Assembly: GCF_018555685.1 (NCBI RefSeq)
Contig: NZ_JAFLWW010000009.1
Coordinates: 158,270-222,269, forward strand
DNA: 64,000 nt
Origin: Aminobacter anthyllidis
GTDB lineage: Bacteria; Pseudomonadota; Alphaproteobacteria; Rhizobiales; Rhizobiaceae
Reading direction: 5' to 3'
The notes below the pieces were generated by a model, which had not been told where the DNA came from, made no database searches, and saw only the letters and a list, made by a program, of their open reading frames with translations. The translations under genes were made by a program, and so were the position numbers. Of this stretch, positions 35,475 to 43,535 are shown piece by piece. Positions within the stretch are counted from its first letter, which is position 1; each line of letters starts with the position of its first letter.

Positions 35475-35927
35475 TCACAAGAAGCCGATGAAGCGGCCGC
35501 ACAACAGGACGGCGCACCACAGCATGATCGACAGCACGGCAAGCAGGCGCAACGCGCGGCGATGCCCCTTTCCGCATTCGACTGCGGCAAAGACAACGAA
35601 ATTGGTTCCAGCCAGCGCGATGAGCACCATCTTAGCCAAGAAGACCGGCAACTGGGCGTAATGCGACGCCCGCACGGAAAAGAGCAGAAGCCCGCTCAAG
35701 GCTGCCACCCCGAAGGCCAGCAGGGCTGTCCTTCGCATCAGTACCATGAACGGGCGTTCGGGCAGGGTGCGAAGCGCCCCGAGAATGCGCAGGTCGAGCA
35801 ACGTGACGGAAGTCAGCAGCGCGCCTATGGCGGCGATATGCACGGCATTGACGACCGGATAGGCGACAAAGGAAGCCTTCAGCACCCTGACGAAGGTGAG
35901 CTGCTCGATCGCCTGGAAAGGCTCCAT
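35475..35927 (-). CDS. DUF6644-like four-helix membrane protein
   Basis: A 150-residue inner-membrane protein with four hydrophobic segments. YPVVNAVHIAAIGALL with a central His, then TLLDLRILGAL and FGVAALSGLLLFSV, resemble the DUF6644/CopD-like style where histidines may bind heme or metal. It follows the DUF6152 gene with a 14-bp gap; these two families are often neighbours. It is convergent with the BacA-like gene. Confidence 0.65.
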   Translation of the reverse strand: MEPFQAIEQLTFVRVLKASFVAYPVVNAVHIAAIGALLTSVTLLDLRILGALRTLPERPFMVLMRRTALLAFGVAALSGLLLFSVRASHYAQLPVFLAKMVLIALAGTNFVVFAAVECGKGHRRALRLLAVLSIMLWCAVLLCGRFIGFL

Positions 35928-35941
35928 CCGCGCGACCCCGC

Positions 35942-36328
35942 TTAGCTCGGCGGCACGCGGTCTGCATAGACGTCAAAGGTCTCGCCGTTGACGGTGATCC
36001 GGACTGCCTTCATGCGCTTTTCGGTTTCGTCGCGCGAGCGGTTGCCGATCGCCACCACCTCGTCGCCTTTCTTGGCGACCTCATCGGTGAAGCCGGCGGC
36101 GATGGTTCGGGCCGGCGGAGCAAGTTCCACCCGCCAGATGTCGCCCTCGACGTCGACGTCGAGTGTTGCATGCGGATTGCCGATGTAGATGTCGGCGATC
36201 GTGCCCCTGAGTTCGAAAAAGCCGTCCTGGGTCCAGGACCAGCCGTGGTGGGCGAGCGCCGGAAAGGTGAGCATGGCCAATGCGGCAAGCGCGCCAGCCA
36301 AGCGGAAACGTTTTGACAGGATTTCCAT
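35942..36328 (-). CDS. DUF6152 small exported protein
   Basis: A 128-residue exported protein: signal FRLAGALAALAMLTFPALA, with the mature N terminus HHGWSWTQDGFFELRG, the His-His-Gly start typical of DUF6152. The remainder is a small beta domain (IYIGNPHATLDVDVEGDIWR). ATG 36328 is chosen because GGAGG lies 5 nt upstream, within the codons of a longer frame. The exposed His pair suggests copper or another metal (inference). It is co-transcribed with the DUF6644-like gene. Confidence 0.75.
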   Translation of the reverse strand: MEILSKRFRLAGALAALAMLTFPALAHHGWSWTQDGFFELRGTIADIYIGNPHATLDVDVEGDIWRVELAPPARTIAAGFTDEVAKKGDEVVAIGNRSRDETEKRMKAVRITVNGETFDVYADRVPPS

Positions 36329-36578
36329 GGGTTCCTCCGTCATCGATCCGCGGCGAAGCCTAGGTGGCTCGCGACAAAGGTCAAATCACATCAGCCGGAG
36401 CCCGGGCTCTGCTTCGTTCACCGATTGACTCTCCATGCAAACCGGATAAAAGCGGCGACGAACAGGGATCCCTCCGATGCGCGGCCTCTTGATGGCGCTT
36501 TTCGCATTCGACTTCCCCGGCCACGATGCCAACCATCGTGCCGGGCGCGGAACCGTGTCCCTGCTTTCGACCAAAACC

Positions 36579-36611
36579 ATGGCCAAAACCACCACCACCA
36601 AAACGGTGTGA
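36579..36611 (+). CDS. Putative Thr/Lys-rich leader peptide of asd
   Basis: A 10-residue open frame reading MAKTTTTKTV then stop: five Thr codons (four consecutive ACC, one ACG) and two Lys codons. An in-frame GTG at 36555 would give an 18-residue version with seven Thr and three Lys. It stands 111 bp before asd, whose product feeds threonine, lysine and methionine synthesis, and just ahead of alternative RNA hairpins. No good ribosome site precedes either start, which is the main weakness. A possible promoter (TTGACT at 36424, TAAAAG 16 nt on) would give a leader of about 265 nt. Confidence 0.5.
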   Translation: MAKTTTTKTV

Positions 36612-36619
36612 TTTCCCTT

Positions 36620-36684
36620 GGCCTGCTCACCCTCTCCCGGGTCCGGCCCGGGGGATGAAGCCCGCAACGGCCAGCGGGTTTTCT
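36620..36684 (+). terminator. Putative attenuator hairpins ahead of asd
   Basis: Three competing elements are visible: a CCCGGG-TCCGG-CCCGGG hairpin (36636-36652), a terminator-like hairpin with stem AAGCCCGC / GCGGGTTT (36658-36681) running into TTTTCT, and an upstream segment GGCCTGCT (36620-36627) that can pair with AGCGGGTT (36673-36680) and so break the terminator. GGCCTGCT starts 9 nt after the leader stop codon, the right place to be covered by a terminating ribosome. Pairing was worked out by eye. Confidence 0.5.
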
Positions 36685-36721
36685 CCAAAAAGCGAGCGGA
36701 GAGGGACAGGAGATTTTCGAT

Positions 36722-37756
36722 ATGGGTTTCAAGGTTGCAGTCGTCGGCGCCACGGGCAATGTCGGCCGGGAAATGCTCAATATCCTCGAGGAACGCGGCT
36801 TTCCGATCGATGAGATCGTGCCGCTGGCGTCGCGCCGCTCGCTCGGCTCCGAAGTGTCGTTCGGCGACAAGACCCTGAAGACCAAGGTCCTCGACCAGTA
36901 TGATTTTTCCGATGTCGACATCTGCATCATGTCGGCCGGCGGCAATGTCTCCAAGGAATGGTCGCCCAAGATCGGCAAGATGGGCTGCGTCGTCATCGAT
37001 AACTCGTCCGCTTTCCGCTACGACCAGGACGTGCCGCTTATCGTTCCGGAAGTGAACCCGGACGCCATCTCGCTGTTCACGCGGAAAAACATCATCGCCA
37101 ACCCGAACTGCTCGACCGCCCAGCTTGTCGTGGCGCTGAAGCCGCTGCATGACGTTGCCAAGATCAAGCGCGTCGTGGTTGCCACCTACCAGTCCGTTTC
37201 GGGCGCCGGCAAGGAAGGCATGGACGAGTTGTTCACGCAAACGCGCGCCGTGTTCGTGGCCGATTCGGTGGAGAACAAGAAGTTCACCAAGCGCATCGCC
37301 TTCAACGTCATTCCGCACATCGACGTCTTCATGGAAGACGGCTCGACCAAGGAAGAGTGGAAGATGGTCGCCGAGACCAAGAAGATGCTCGACCCCAAGA
37401 TCAAGCTGACCGCGACCTGCGTGCGCGTGCCGGTGTTCATCGGCCACTCCGAAGCCGTCAATATCGAGTTCGAAAACCCGATTACCGCCGAAGAAGCGCG
37501 CGACATCCTGCGCGAGGCGCCGGGTTGCCTTGTCATCGACAAGCACGAGGACGGCGGTTACGCCACCCCGCTCGACTCGGCTGGCGAAGACGCGACCTAC
37601 ATCTCGCGCATCCGCGAAGACCAGACCATCGACAACGGCCTGTCGATGTGGATCGTCTCCGACAATCTGCGCAAGGGTGCTGCCCTCAACGCCATCCAGA
37701 TCGCCGAGCTTCTTGTCGAGCGCGGCCTGATCTCGCCGAAGAAGAAGGCAGCCTGA
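36722..37756 (+). CDS. asd: Aspartate-semialdehyde dehydrogenase
   Basis: A 344-residue NADPH-dependent enzyme that reduces aspartyl phosphate to aspartate semialdehyde, the branch point to Lys/diaminopimelate, Thr and Met. VAVVGATGNVGREML binds NADP; the nucleophile is C130 in NPNCSTAQL; YQSVSGAGKEGMDEL and the His of VFIGHSEAVNIEF complete the active site. Length and residues are normal. GGGACAGGAG precedes the ATG. A Thr/Lys-rich leader and hairpins upstream suggest attenuation control. A GNAT gene follows 6 bp downstream. Confidence 0.97.
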   Translation: MGFKVAVVGATGNVGREMLNILEERGFPIDEIVPLASRRSLGSEVSFGDKTLKTKVLDQYDFSDVDICIMSAGGNVSKEWSPKIGKMGCVVIDNSSAFRYDQDVPLIVPEVNPDAISLFTRKNIIANPNCSTAQLVVALKPLHDVAKIKRVVVATYQSVSGAGKEGMDELFTQTRAVFVADSVENKKFTKRIAFNVIPHIDVFMEDGSTKEEWKMVAETKKMLDPKIKLTATCVRVPVFIGHSEAVNIEFENPITAEEARDILREAPGCLVIDKHEDGGYATPLDSAGEDATYISRIREDQTIDNGLSMWIVSDNLRKGAALNAIQIAELLVERGLISPKKKAA

Positions 37757-37762
37757 CGAAAA

Positions 37763-38299
37763 ATGCCCGATGTCGTGCTGCGTCCCGCCGAGGCTCAGGA
37801 CGCACACGACATCGCCCGCATCCTGAGGGCGGCGCTCGCCGCCTTCGACTGGATGCCTCAGCTGCATACGCCTGACGAAGACCTGCGCTTCGTCAGCAGT
37901 TGCCTGCTTGCGGAGCAGCAAGTCACTGTCGCAACACTCCAGGACAAGGTTGTCGGCTTCGCCACCGTCGATGGCGACTGGATAGAGCAGCTCTATCTCG
38001 ACCCGGCCTGGACCGGCCGCGGCATCGGCACTCAGCTGTTACGCCACGCGACCGCCAAAATGACTCACGTGAAACTTTACTGCTTCGAGGCCAATCACGG
38101 CGCCCGGCGTTTCTACGAACGACACGGTTTTGCGGCGGAAGCATTCGGCGATGGGTCCCGAAATGAAGAAGGGCTGCCCGACATTCTCTATGCCCGCAAG
38201 GGCGATCTCGACCTGCCTGCCTATGCAGGAGACGTCCGCTTCCATCCGGATAGGCCTGCGTTGCAAGAACAGCGCACGGACAGCAAGCACCTGAAATAA
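37763..38299 (+). CDS. GNAT-family N-acetyltransferase
   Basis: A 178-residue acetyltransferase. The acetyl-CoA loop is LYLDPAWTGRGIGTQLLRHA (motif A, residues about 77-96), then CFEANHGARRFYERHGF (motif B). The first 150 residues cover the fold; the last 25 residues (AYAGDVRFHPDRPALQEQ) are a non-family tail. It starts 6 bp after asd and is probably co-transcribed. The substrate is unknown. Confidence 0.88.
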   Translation: MPDVVLRPAEAQDAHDIARILRAALAAFDWMPQLHTPDEDLRFVSSCLLAEQQVTVATLQDKVVGFATVDGDWIEQLYLDPAWTGRGIGTQLLRHATAKMTHVKLYCFEANHGARRFYERHGFAAEAFGDGSRNEEGLPDILYARKGDLDLPAYAGDVRFHPDRPALQEQRTDSKHLK

Positions 38300-38400
38300 T
38301 TCGACGAAATCGCCGATCATGTCGCGATTGATCGTGACTCCCGCGCCCTCCCCGGCGCACAATGGCGGCCGTTCACCTACCATACAAAGGGATCAGGCCC

Positions 38401-39306
38401 ATGATCGTTCGCCCCCGCACCGGCCTGCTGAAGCTGTTCTTCGTCATGCGCGGTTCCGTCGTGCCGCGCATCCTGCCGCAGATATTTGGCTTCGCGCTCT
38501 ATGGTGCGGCGGTGGTCGCCGCGATCAAGCTGCTCGAACTCGATCTCGGCGATGCCGGCGTAGCGCCTTTCGCCCTGCTCGGCGTCGCCCTTTCCGTCTA
38601 TCTCGGCTTCCGCAACAACGCCGCCTATGACCGCTGGTGGGAGGCACGCAAGCTGTGGGGCCAGCTCGTCTTCGAGATCCGCAACCTGTCCCGCGCCGCG
38701 ACCGCGATGATCTCCGACCGCGACGAGCTCAGGCCGCTTTTGATGGATTCGCTGGCCTTTTGCCATTTCCTGCGTGGAGAGCTGCGCCGTGTCGACACGC
38801 GCGAGGCTGCTCGTCCCTTTGTCGGCGATGCCGTCGATGAAATCCATGCCGCCGCCAACAGGCCCGACGCATCGATGCGCCGCATGGGCGCAAGGCTCGG
38901 TGCACTCAAGCGCGCCAAGGTGCTGGAGGCGATGGACTACCGCATCCTCGACGAAAGGCTGGCGGCGATTTCAGCACTTCAGGCCGGCTGCGAGCGCATC
39001 ATGGGAACGCCCCTGCCCTTCGCCTACACGCTGCTGCTGCAGCGCACGGCCTATATCTTCTGCCTGCTGCTGCCGTTCGGGCTTGCGGGCTCGGCCGGCT
39101 GGGCGACACCTCTGTTCACCGCGCTGATCGCCTACACCTTCTTCGGGCTCGACGCGCTTTCGGAAGAGCTCGAAGACCCCTTCGGCATGGAGGCCAACGA
39201 CCTCGCGCTCGACGGCCTGTGCCGCGTCTGCGAGATCTCGGTGTTCGAAGCACTCGGCGAGACCCCGCCGCCGATGCTGCCGGCGGAGAATTTCTACTAT
39301 TCCTGA
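38401..39306 (+). CDS. Bestrophin-family (UPF0187) ion channel
   Basis: A 301-residue membrane protein with the bacterial bestrophin/YneE layout: N-terminal helices including IFGFALYGAAVVAAIKLL, the neck-like FRNNAAYDRWWEARKLWGQL motif, and the C-terminal FFGLDALSEELEDPFGMEAN. Such proteins form pentameric anion or cation channels in the inner membrane. The ATG at 38401 gives the standard N terminus (VRPRTGLLKLFF). Its last 10 bp overlap the end of the convergent cupin gene. Confidence 0.92.
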   Translation: MIVRPRTGLLKLFFVMRGSVVPRILPQIFGFALYGAAVVAAIKLLELDLGDAGVAPFALLGVALSVYLGFRNNAAYDRWWEARKLWGQLVFEIRNLSRAATAMISDRDELRPLLMDSLAFCHFLRGELRRVDTREAARPFVGDAVDEIHAAANRPDASMRRMGARLGALKRAKVLEAMDYRILDERLAAISALQAGCERIMGTPLPFAYTLLLQRTAYIFCLLLPFGLAGSAGWATPLFTALIAYTFFGLDALSEELEDPFGMEANDLALDGLCRVCEISVFEALGETPPPMLPAENFYYS

Positions 39307-39833
39307 GCCGGCGCCGCGCGGGCCTGGGCACCGGCTGAGCTCGAATCGATGCCTTCCCAATAGTCCATCGTCGCCGATGTGCTGTAGCCCTCGCCGGTGA
39401 GACGGACGCTGACTCGGCCGGATTCCGGATAGACGATGACATCGTTGGGATTGCGCTCGCCGATGATCAGATAGCGGCACGCGGCATCCGTGTGGTTGAA
39501 CAGCGAATGCCCGACCTTCTGGCCGGCCGGAAAGCAGACATAGTCGCCGGCCTTCATGACGTAGGCGCGCGCCCCGAGCCTGAGCGTAAGCGCACCTTCC
39601 AGGATATAGACATGCTCCTCCTCGAGCATGTGGTAGTGCGATGGGTTGGACTCCTTGCCCGGCGCAAGCTCTTCAAGCGCCACCCCGACATGATCGCCGC
39701 CGCCAAAGCTGGACAGGTGCCTGAAGCTGCTGCCAAAGCGCTCGCCTTGCGAAAAAGCTTCGAGCGGCGCCGTTTCAGTGGCAAAAGGCTCCGAGATCCC
39801 GTCGGCATTCACAGCGGAAATCTTGTCGGACAT
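39297..39833 (-). CDS. Cupin-domain protein
   Basis: A 178-residue protein with a cupin barrel (residues about 45-130). Motif 1 is NPSHYHMLEEEHVYILEGAL with two His and a Glu for metal, and motif 2 is GDYVCFPAGQKVGHSLFNH. The metal set is complete. The C-terminal YWEGIDSS resembles cupins that act on nucleotide- or sugar-like compounds. No enzyme activity is assigned. It overlaps the convergent bestrophin gene by 10 bp. Confidence 0.88.
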   Translation of the reverse strand: MSDKISAVNADGISEPFATETAPLEAFSQGERFGSSFRHLSSFGGGDHVGVALEELAPGKESNPSHYHMLEEEHVYILEGALTLRLGARAYVMKAGDYVCFPAGQKVGHSLFNHTDAACRYLIIGERNPNDVIVYPESGRVSVRLTGEGYSTSATMDYWEGIDSSSAGAQARAAPAQE

Positions 39834-39900
39834 GGCCTGTTCCTCCGGACCTCGATGCAGCTTAGGTTGCGCGGTCGGGCGGCGGGGTCAAGCTATCAGC

Positions 39901-42420
39901 CTAAGCCACCTGAACCTCATTGCCACGATAGCTTGCGATGATCTCCGCTGCCCCTGTGCCATCGACCGGTGGGCTGAACAGGAAGCCCTGGATCTCGCCG
40001 CAGCGTTCCTGCCTGAGCAGTTCGAGCTGGGCGCCGGTTTCAACACCCTCGGCCGTCGTGTCGATTCCAAGATTGGCGCCGAGGCCGATGATGGCGCGCA
40101 CGATCGCCATCGATTCGCGGCTGCTGCCGATGTCGCGGACGAAGGAGCGGTCAATCTTTAGCCGGCTGAATGGAAAGCGCCTGAGGTAACTCATAGAGGA
40201 ATAACCGGTGCCGAAATCGTCGAGCGCGATGCGCACGCCGATTTCCTTGAGACGCTGCAGGACGGCGAGATTGGCGCCCGTATCGGCCAGAAGAACGGAT
40301 TCGGTGATCTCGATCTCGAGCCGCGACGGGTCGAGCCCGGACCTGGCAACCGCCTGGCTGATGGTCTCCGCGAACTGGCCCTGGCGAAACTGCACCGCCG
40401 AGGCGTTGACCGCAATGACAAGGTCTTCCGGCCAGGTCGAGGCACGGCGGCAGGCCTCGTCGAGTACCCAGCGGCCGATCGCCTCGATCATGCCGGTCTC
40501 TTCGGCAAGCGGGATGAACTCCGCCGGCGAGACCATGCCACGCCTGGGGTTGCGCCAGCGCACAAGCGCCTCGAAGCCACGCAGCGCGCCCGTCTTCACC
40601 GAGATGATCGGCTGGTAATGCAGCTCAAGTTCGCGGTCGAGATCAGCACAGCGCAGCTCGAATTCGAGCTCGCGGCGATCGCGCATCTCGGCATCCATCT
40701 CCGGCTCGAAGAAATGGAATGCACCCTTGCCATCGCGCTTGGAGCGGTAGAGCGCGAGGTCGGCGCATTTGAGCAGCGTGCCAGCGTCGCGCGCATCGGC
40801 CGGCGCGATCGCGGCACCCAGGCTGGCGCCGATCGACAGCTTGTGGCCTTCATAGGCATGCGGCTCGCTGATCGCCTGGATGATGCGCTTGGCCAGCGTC
40901 TCGACATCGGCGCGGCTGAGCGCGCCGCGCAGCAGGATGGCGAACTCGTCGCCGCCGAGCCGGGCGACGAGATCGCTGCGGCGCAGAAGCTTGCGGATAC
41001 GGTCCGCCGTCTCGATCAGCAGGGAATCGCCGGCGGCGTGGCCGAGCGTGTCGTTGACGGCCTTGAAGTCGTCGAGGTCGACAAGCAGCAGCGCGAAAGG
41101 CTGATGTCCGGCGACGGCTGTCGTCACCGCCTCTTCGATCTCCTGCGAGAAGGTCGTGCGGTTGCCGACGCCGGTCAGCGGGTCGTGGTGGGCGAGGAAT
41201 GAAATGCGGTCCTCGGCGCGCTTGCGCTCGGTGATGTCGACGATTGTCGACAGCGTCGCCGGCGCGGAGCCGACCTGGATGTTCCTGGCATACTCGATGA
41301 CATCAAGCTCGCTGCCCGCCGCCGTGCGGTGACGCACGAACCGCTCGCCCGACGCCGGCAGACCGGCGACATCGGGTTCGAGGTCGGCGATGCCGAGCGC
41401 CAGGAACTCGCCACGCCCACGGCCGTAGAGGTTGAGCGCGGCAGTGTTCACGTTCAGGAACGCGCCGCCATCGGCCTGGCGCACATACATCGGCACCGGG
41501 TTGTCGTCGAACAGTGAACGAAACAGCGTTTCGCGGTTCCTGATCTCGCGTATGTCGGTCAGGGTCACGGCCAGCAAGCCATCGGTCTCGGCGACGCCGA
41601 CCTGCAGCGAAACGGTTTCGCCACCCAGCTGGTATTCCAGCTCGAGCGACGGCGCGGCCACGCCGTGCGCGCGGGCAACGCCGCATTCGTCGAGCAGGCG
41701 CGACAGGCCACAGGCGGCGCTCGCCTGCGACAGCAGCCTGAAACGCATGTCTTCGGCCGACACGCCAAGAAGGCGCGCGGCAGCGTTGTTGATGCTGAGG
41801 ACCTGATAGTCCCGTGTCTCGCCACCGACGGATTCGAGCGCGCTGAGCGCCAGGATGCCCTCGTCGGTCGAATTGATCAGCAGCCGGGCCAGGTCGATCT
41901 GGCTTTTGCGCGGCCGCGCGAAGATCAGGAAGTATTCGCCCGGCCAGCGGCATGAAAGCGGCAGCGCCAGAACTTCGACGGTGGAGACCATGCCGTCGAC
42001 GATCGAGCGGCACAGCGCCAGCCGCGGACGCGCCGCCGGGCGGGCAAGATCGATCGCACCTGATATGGCGCGCTGGAAAGCGAATGGCAGCACCGACAGC
42101 ACGGCTGCGGGCTCGCTCAGGCCGGCTATGGCACTGAACCGCGGCCCGGCACGCAGGATGAAGCTGTCCTTGCCCGGGTGAAGCCGGACCACCGCCATCT
42201 CGTCGGCGAAGCGGCCGACGCTGCCGAGCGCCAGCTCCTCGTATGGCGGCAAGGCGCCGTCGATGCAGGCCGCCTGCCAGCGCCGCAGCACCAGCCCGAC
42301 ATCGTCGAATTCCGTGGCGATGTCCCCCGGCAGCTCCTTGGCCCTCGCGCTGTGCTCGAGCGGGTCGGGCGCCGTCATCTCATCCCGTTGCCACTTTCCT
42401 CCCCGCATCGCCGTCAGCAT
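39901..42420 (-). CDS. PAS-GGDEF-EAL cyclic-di-GMP signalling protein
   Basis: An 839-residue cytoplasmic protein. Two or three PAS-like domains occupy residues about 45-400 (the last with DNPVPMYVRQADGGAFLNVN). The GGDEF domain (about 410-570) has an intact LGGDEF, and the EAL domain (about 590-830) has GFEALVRW, ALDDFGTGYSS and a DxxxE set suggesting activity. It may both make and degrade c-di-GMP. There are no membrane helices. AGGTGA lies about 6 nt before ATG 42420; ATG 42378 is an alternative. It sits just beyond rpsP. Confidence 0.93.
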   Translation of the reverse strand: MLTAMRGGKWQRDEMTAPDPLEHSARAKELPGDIATEFDDVGLVLRRWQAACIDGALPPYEELALGSVGRFADEMAVVRLHPGKDSFILRAGPRFSAIAGLSEPAAVLSVLPFAFQRAISGAIDLARPAARPRLALCRSIVDGMVSTVEVLALPLSCRWPGEYFLIFARPRKSQIDLARLLINSTDEGILALSALESVGGETRDYQVLSINNAAARLLGVSAEDMRFRLLSQASAACGLSRLLDECGVARAHGVAAPSLELEYQLGGETVSLQVGVAETDGLLAVTLTDIREIRNRETLFRSLFDDNPVPMYVRQADGGAFLNVNTAALNLYGRGRGEFLALGIADLEPDVAGLPASGERFVRHRTAAGSELDVIEYARNIQVGSAPATLSTIVDITERKRAEDRISFLAHHDPLTGVGNRTTFSQEIEEAVTTAVAGHQPFALLLVDLDDFKAVNDTLGHAAGDSLLIETADRIRKLLRRSDLVARLGGDEFAILLRGALSRADVETLAKRIIQAISEPHAYEGHKLSIGASLGAAIAPADARDAGTLLKCADLALYRSKRDGKGAFHFFEPEMDAEMRDRRELEFELRCADLDRELELHYQPIISVKTGALRGFEALVRWRNPRRGMVSPAEFIPLAEETGMIEAIGRWVLDEACRRASTWPEDLVIAVNASAVQFRQGQFAETISQAVARSGLDPSRLEIEITESVLLADTGANLAVLQRLKEIGVRIALDDFGTGYSSMSYLRRFPFSRLKIDRSFVRDIGSSRESMAIVRAIIGLGANLGIDTTAEGVETGAQLELLRQERCGEIQGFLFSPPVDGTGAAEIIASYRGNEVQVA

Positions 42421-42660
42421 ACGTCGTCACCTGCCATTGCGCGACGCAATGCGTCCGGCGGCCCGACCTTCGTCGGGCGTCGACACAGCGTCGCATCGAT
42501 TTCAGCACATGCCGAAGCGAATTCGGCGCGACGGCGCGGCATCATGCCTGCGCGGTGCACATTGCCCACGCGCCATCACCGGCAACCTAGCCGGCGCGGG
42601 CTTACCGCTTGCTTAAACGGAATGTCATATAAATGTCATGAGCTTAGCCGGGTACGGCGG

Positions 42661-42694
42661 TGGCCGCGAAAGGGCTCGAATCTGCGACCTGAAA
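42661..42694 (-). other. tRNA 3'-end-like fragment
   Basis: On the minus strand AGGTCGCAGATTCGAGCC followed by CTTTCGCGGCCACC resembles the variable loop, T arm and acceptor end of a tRNA. No matching 5' half, anticodon arm or paired T stem is present, because the rpsP terminator lies where it would be. It is probably a remnant or attachment-like scar, not a working tRNA. Confidence 0.4.
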
Positions 42695-42697
42695 CGC

Positions 42698-42727
42698 AAA
42701 ACGGCGGACCTTTCGGCCCGCCGTTTT
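42698..42727 (-). terminator. Intrinsic terminator after rpsP
   Basis: A 10-bp stem (AAAACGGCGG / CCGCCGTTTT, 10-nt loop) ends in a T run on the minus strand, 22 bp after the rpsP stop. Its symmetry allows use in both directions. Confidence 0.88.
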
Positions 42728-42749
42728 CCATTCGCCAAATAAGCGAAAA

Positions 42750-43142
42750 TTACTCTGCCGAAGCTTCGGCCGGAGCGGCAGTCGCGGCTGCGATGGCGGC
42801 AGCAGCGTCGTCCTGGGCCTTCTTCAGCGCGGCAGCGCGTTCCTGGGCCTTCTTGCCCGGCTCGCCCTTGGTCAGGTTCGTGCGGGCTTCGCGCTTCACC
42901 AGGCCAGCCTCGTCGAGGAAGCGGGCAACGCGGTCGGTCGGCAGCGCGCCGTTCGACAGCCAGTACTTGGCGCGGTCGGCGTCGATCTTCATGCGCTCGC
43001 CATCCTTGGGCAGCAGCGGGTTCCAGGCGCCGATCGCCTCGATGAAGCGGCCGTCGCGCGGGCTGCGGGCGTCAGCGATGACGATGTGGTAGTAGGGGCG
43101 CTTCTTGGAGCCGGCGCGGGCCAGGCGGATCTTAAGGGACAT
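42750..43142 (-). CDS. rpsP: 30S ribosomal protein S16
   Basis: A 130-residue S16. The core (residues 1-80: [37 protein letters not shown]) is typical; the C-terminal 45-residue Ala/Lys/Glu-rich tail is common in alphaproteobacteria. It assembles early into the 30S body. It follows a chorismate mutase gene and ffh in the same direction, and a terminator follows directly, so rimM and trmD, which usually come next in rhizobial genomes, are absent here. Confidence 0.98.
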   Translation of the reverse strand: MSLKIRLARAGSKKRPYYHIVIADARSPRDGRFIEAIGAWNPLLPKDGERMKIDADRAKYWLSNGALPTDRVARFLDEAGLVKREARTNLTKGEPGKKAQERAAALKKAQDDAAAAIAAATAAPAEASAE

Positions 43143-43198
43143 TGTCTTACTCCTGAATAGTTCTGTCTTGGGTTTGGTATGTTCTGCTTATTCCGCCA

Positions 43199-43525
43199 TC
43201 AGGCGGAGGTAGTCCTGTCTGAGCCGCCATTTCGCTCGGCGGCCAGCATTTCGTGGTGACGGATCACCTCGCGGATGATGAAGTTCAAGAACTTCTCCGC
43301 GAAATCGGGGTCGAGATGCGCATCGTCGGCAAGGCGCCGGAGACGCGCAATCTGGGTCTGTTCGCGTGCCGGATCGGCCGGCGGCAGTCCGTGAGTGGCC
43401 TTGAGCACGCCGACAGCCTTGGTGCAGCGGAAACGCTCGGCCAGCATGTGGATCAAGGCTGCATCGATGTTGTCGATCGAAGCGCGCAGTTCCTGGAGCT
43501 GCGCCTGAGGATTGGTGTCGGTCAT
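43199..43525 (-). CDS. Chorismate mutase (AroQ type)
   Basis: A 108-residue AroQ-fold helical enzyme that rearranges chorismate to prephenate. Landmarks are LRASIDNIDAALIHMLAERF, TKAVGVLK and the Arg/Lys active-site residues, then FLNFIIREVIRHHE. GAGGAG precedes ATG 43525. It lies 10 bp after ffh and 56 bp before rpsP; the chorismate mutase-rpsP link with ffh is typical of Rhizobiales. Confidence 0.92.
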   Translation of the reverse strand: MTDTNPQAQLQELRASIDNIDAALIHMLAERFRCTKAVGVLKATHGLPPADPAREQTQIARLRRLADDAHLDPDFAEKFLNFIIREVIRHHEMLAAERNGGSDRTTSA

Positions 43526-43535
43526 CGCGCGCTCC

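Noticed and set aside
36386..37921. Long antisense frame (about 511 codons) opposite asd
   Set aside because: Shadow of asd and GNAT codons; no motif, and it would erase the promoter region.
42178..43092. Plus-strand frame of about 300 codons over the rpsP region
   Set aside because: It translates the tRNA-like scar and the antisense of rpsP; such GSNLRP-type peptides are a known artefact.
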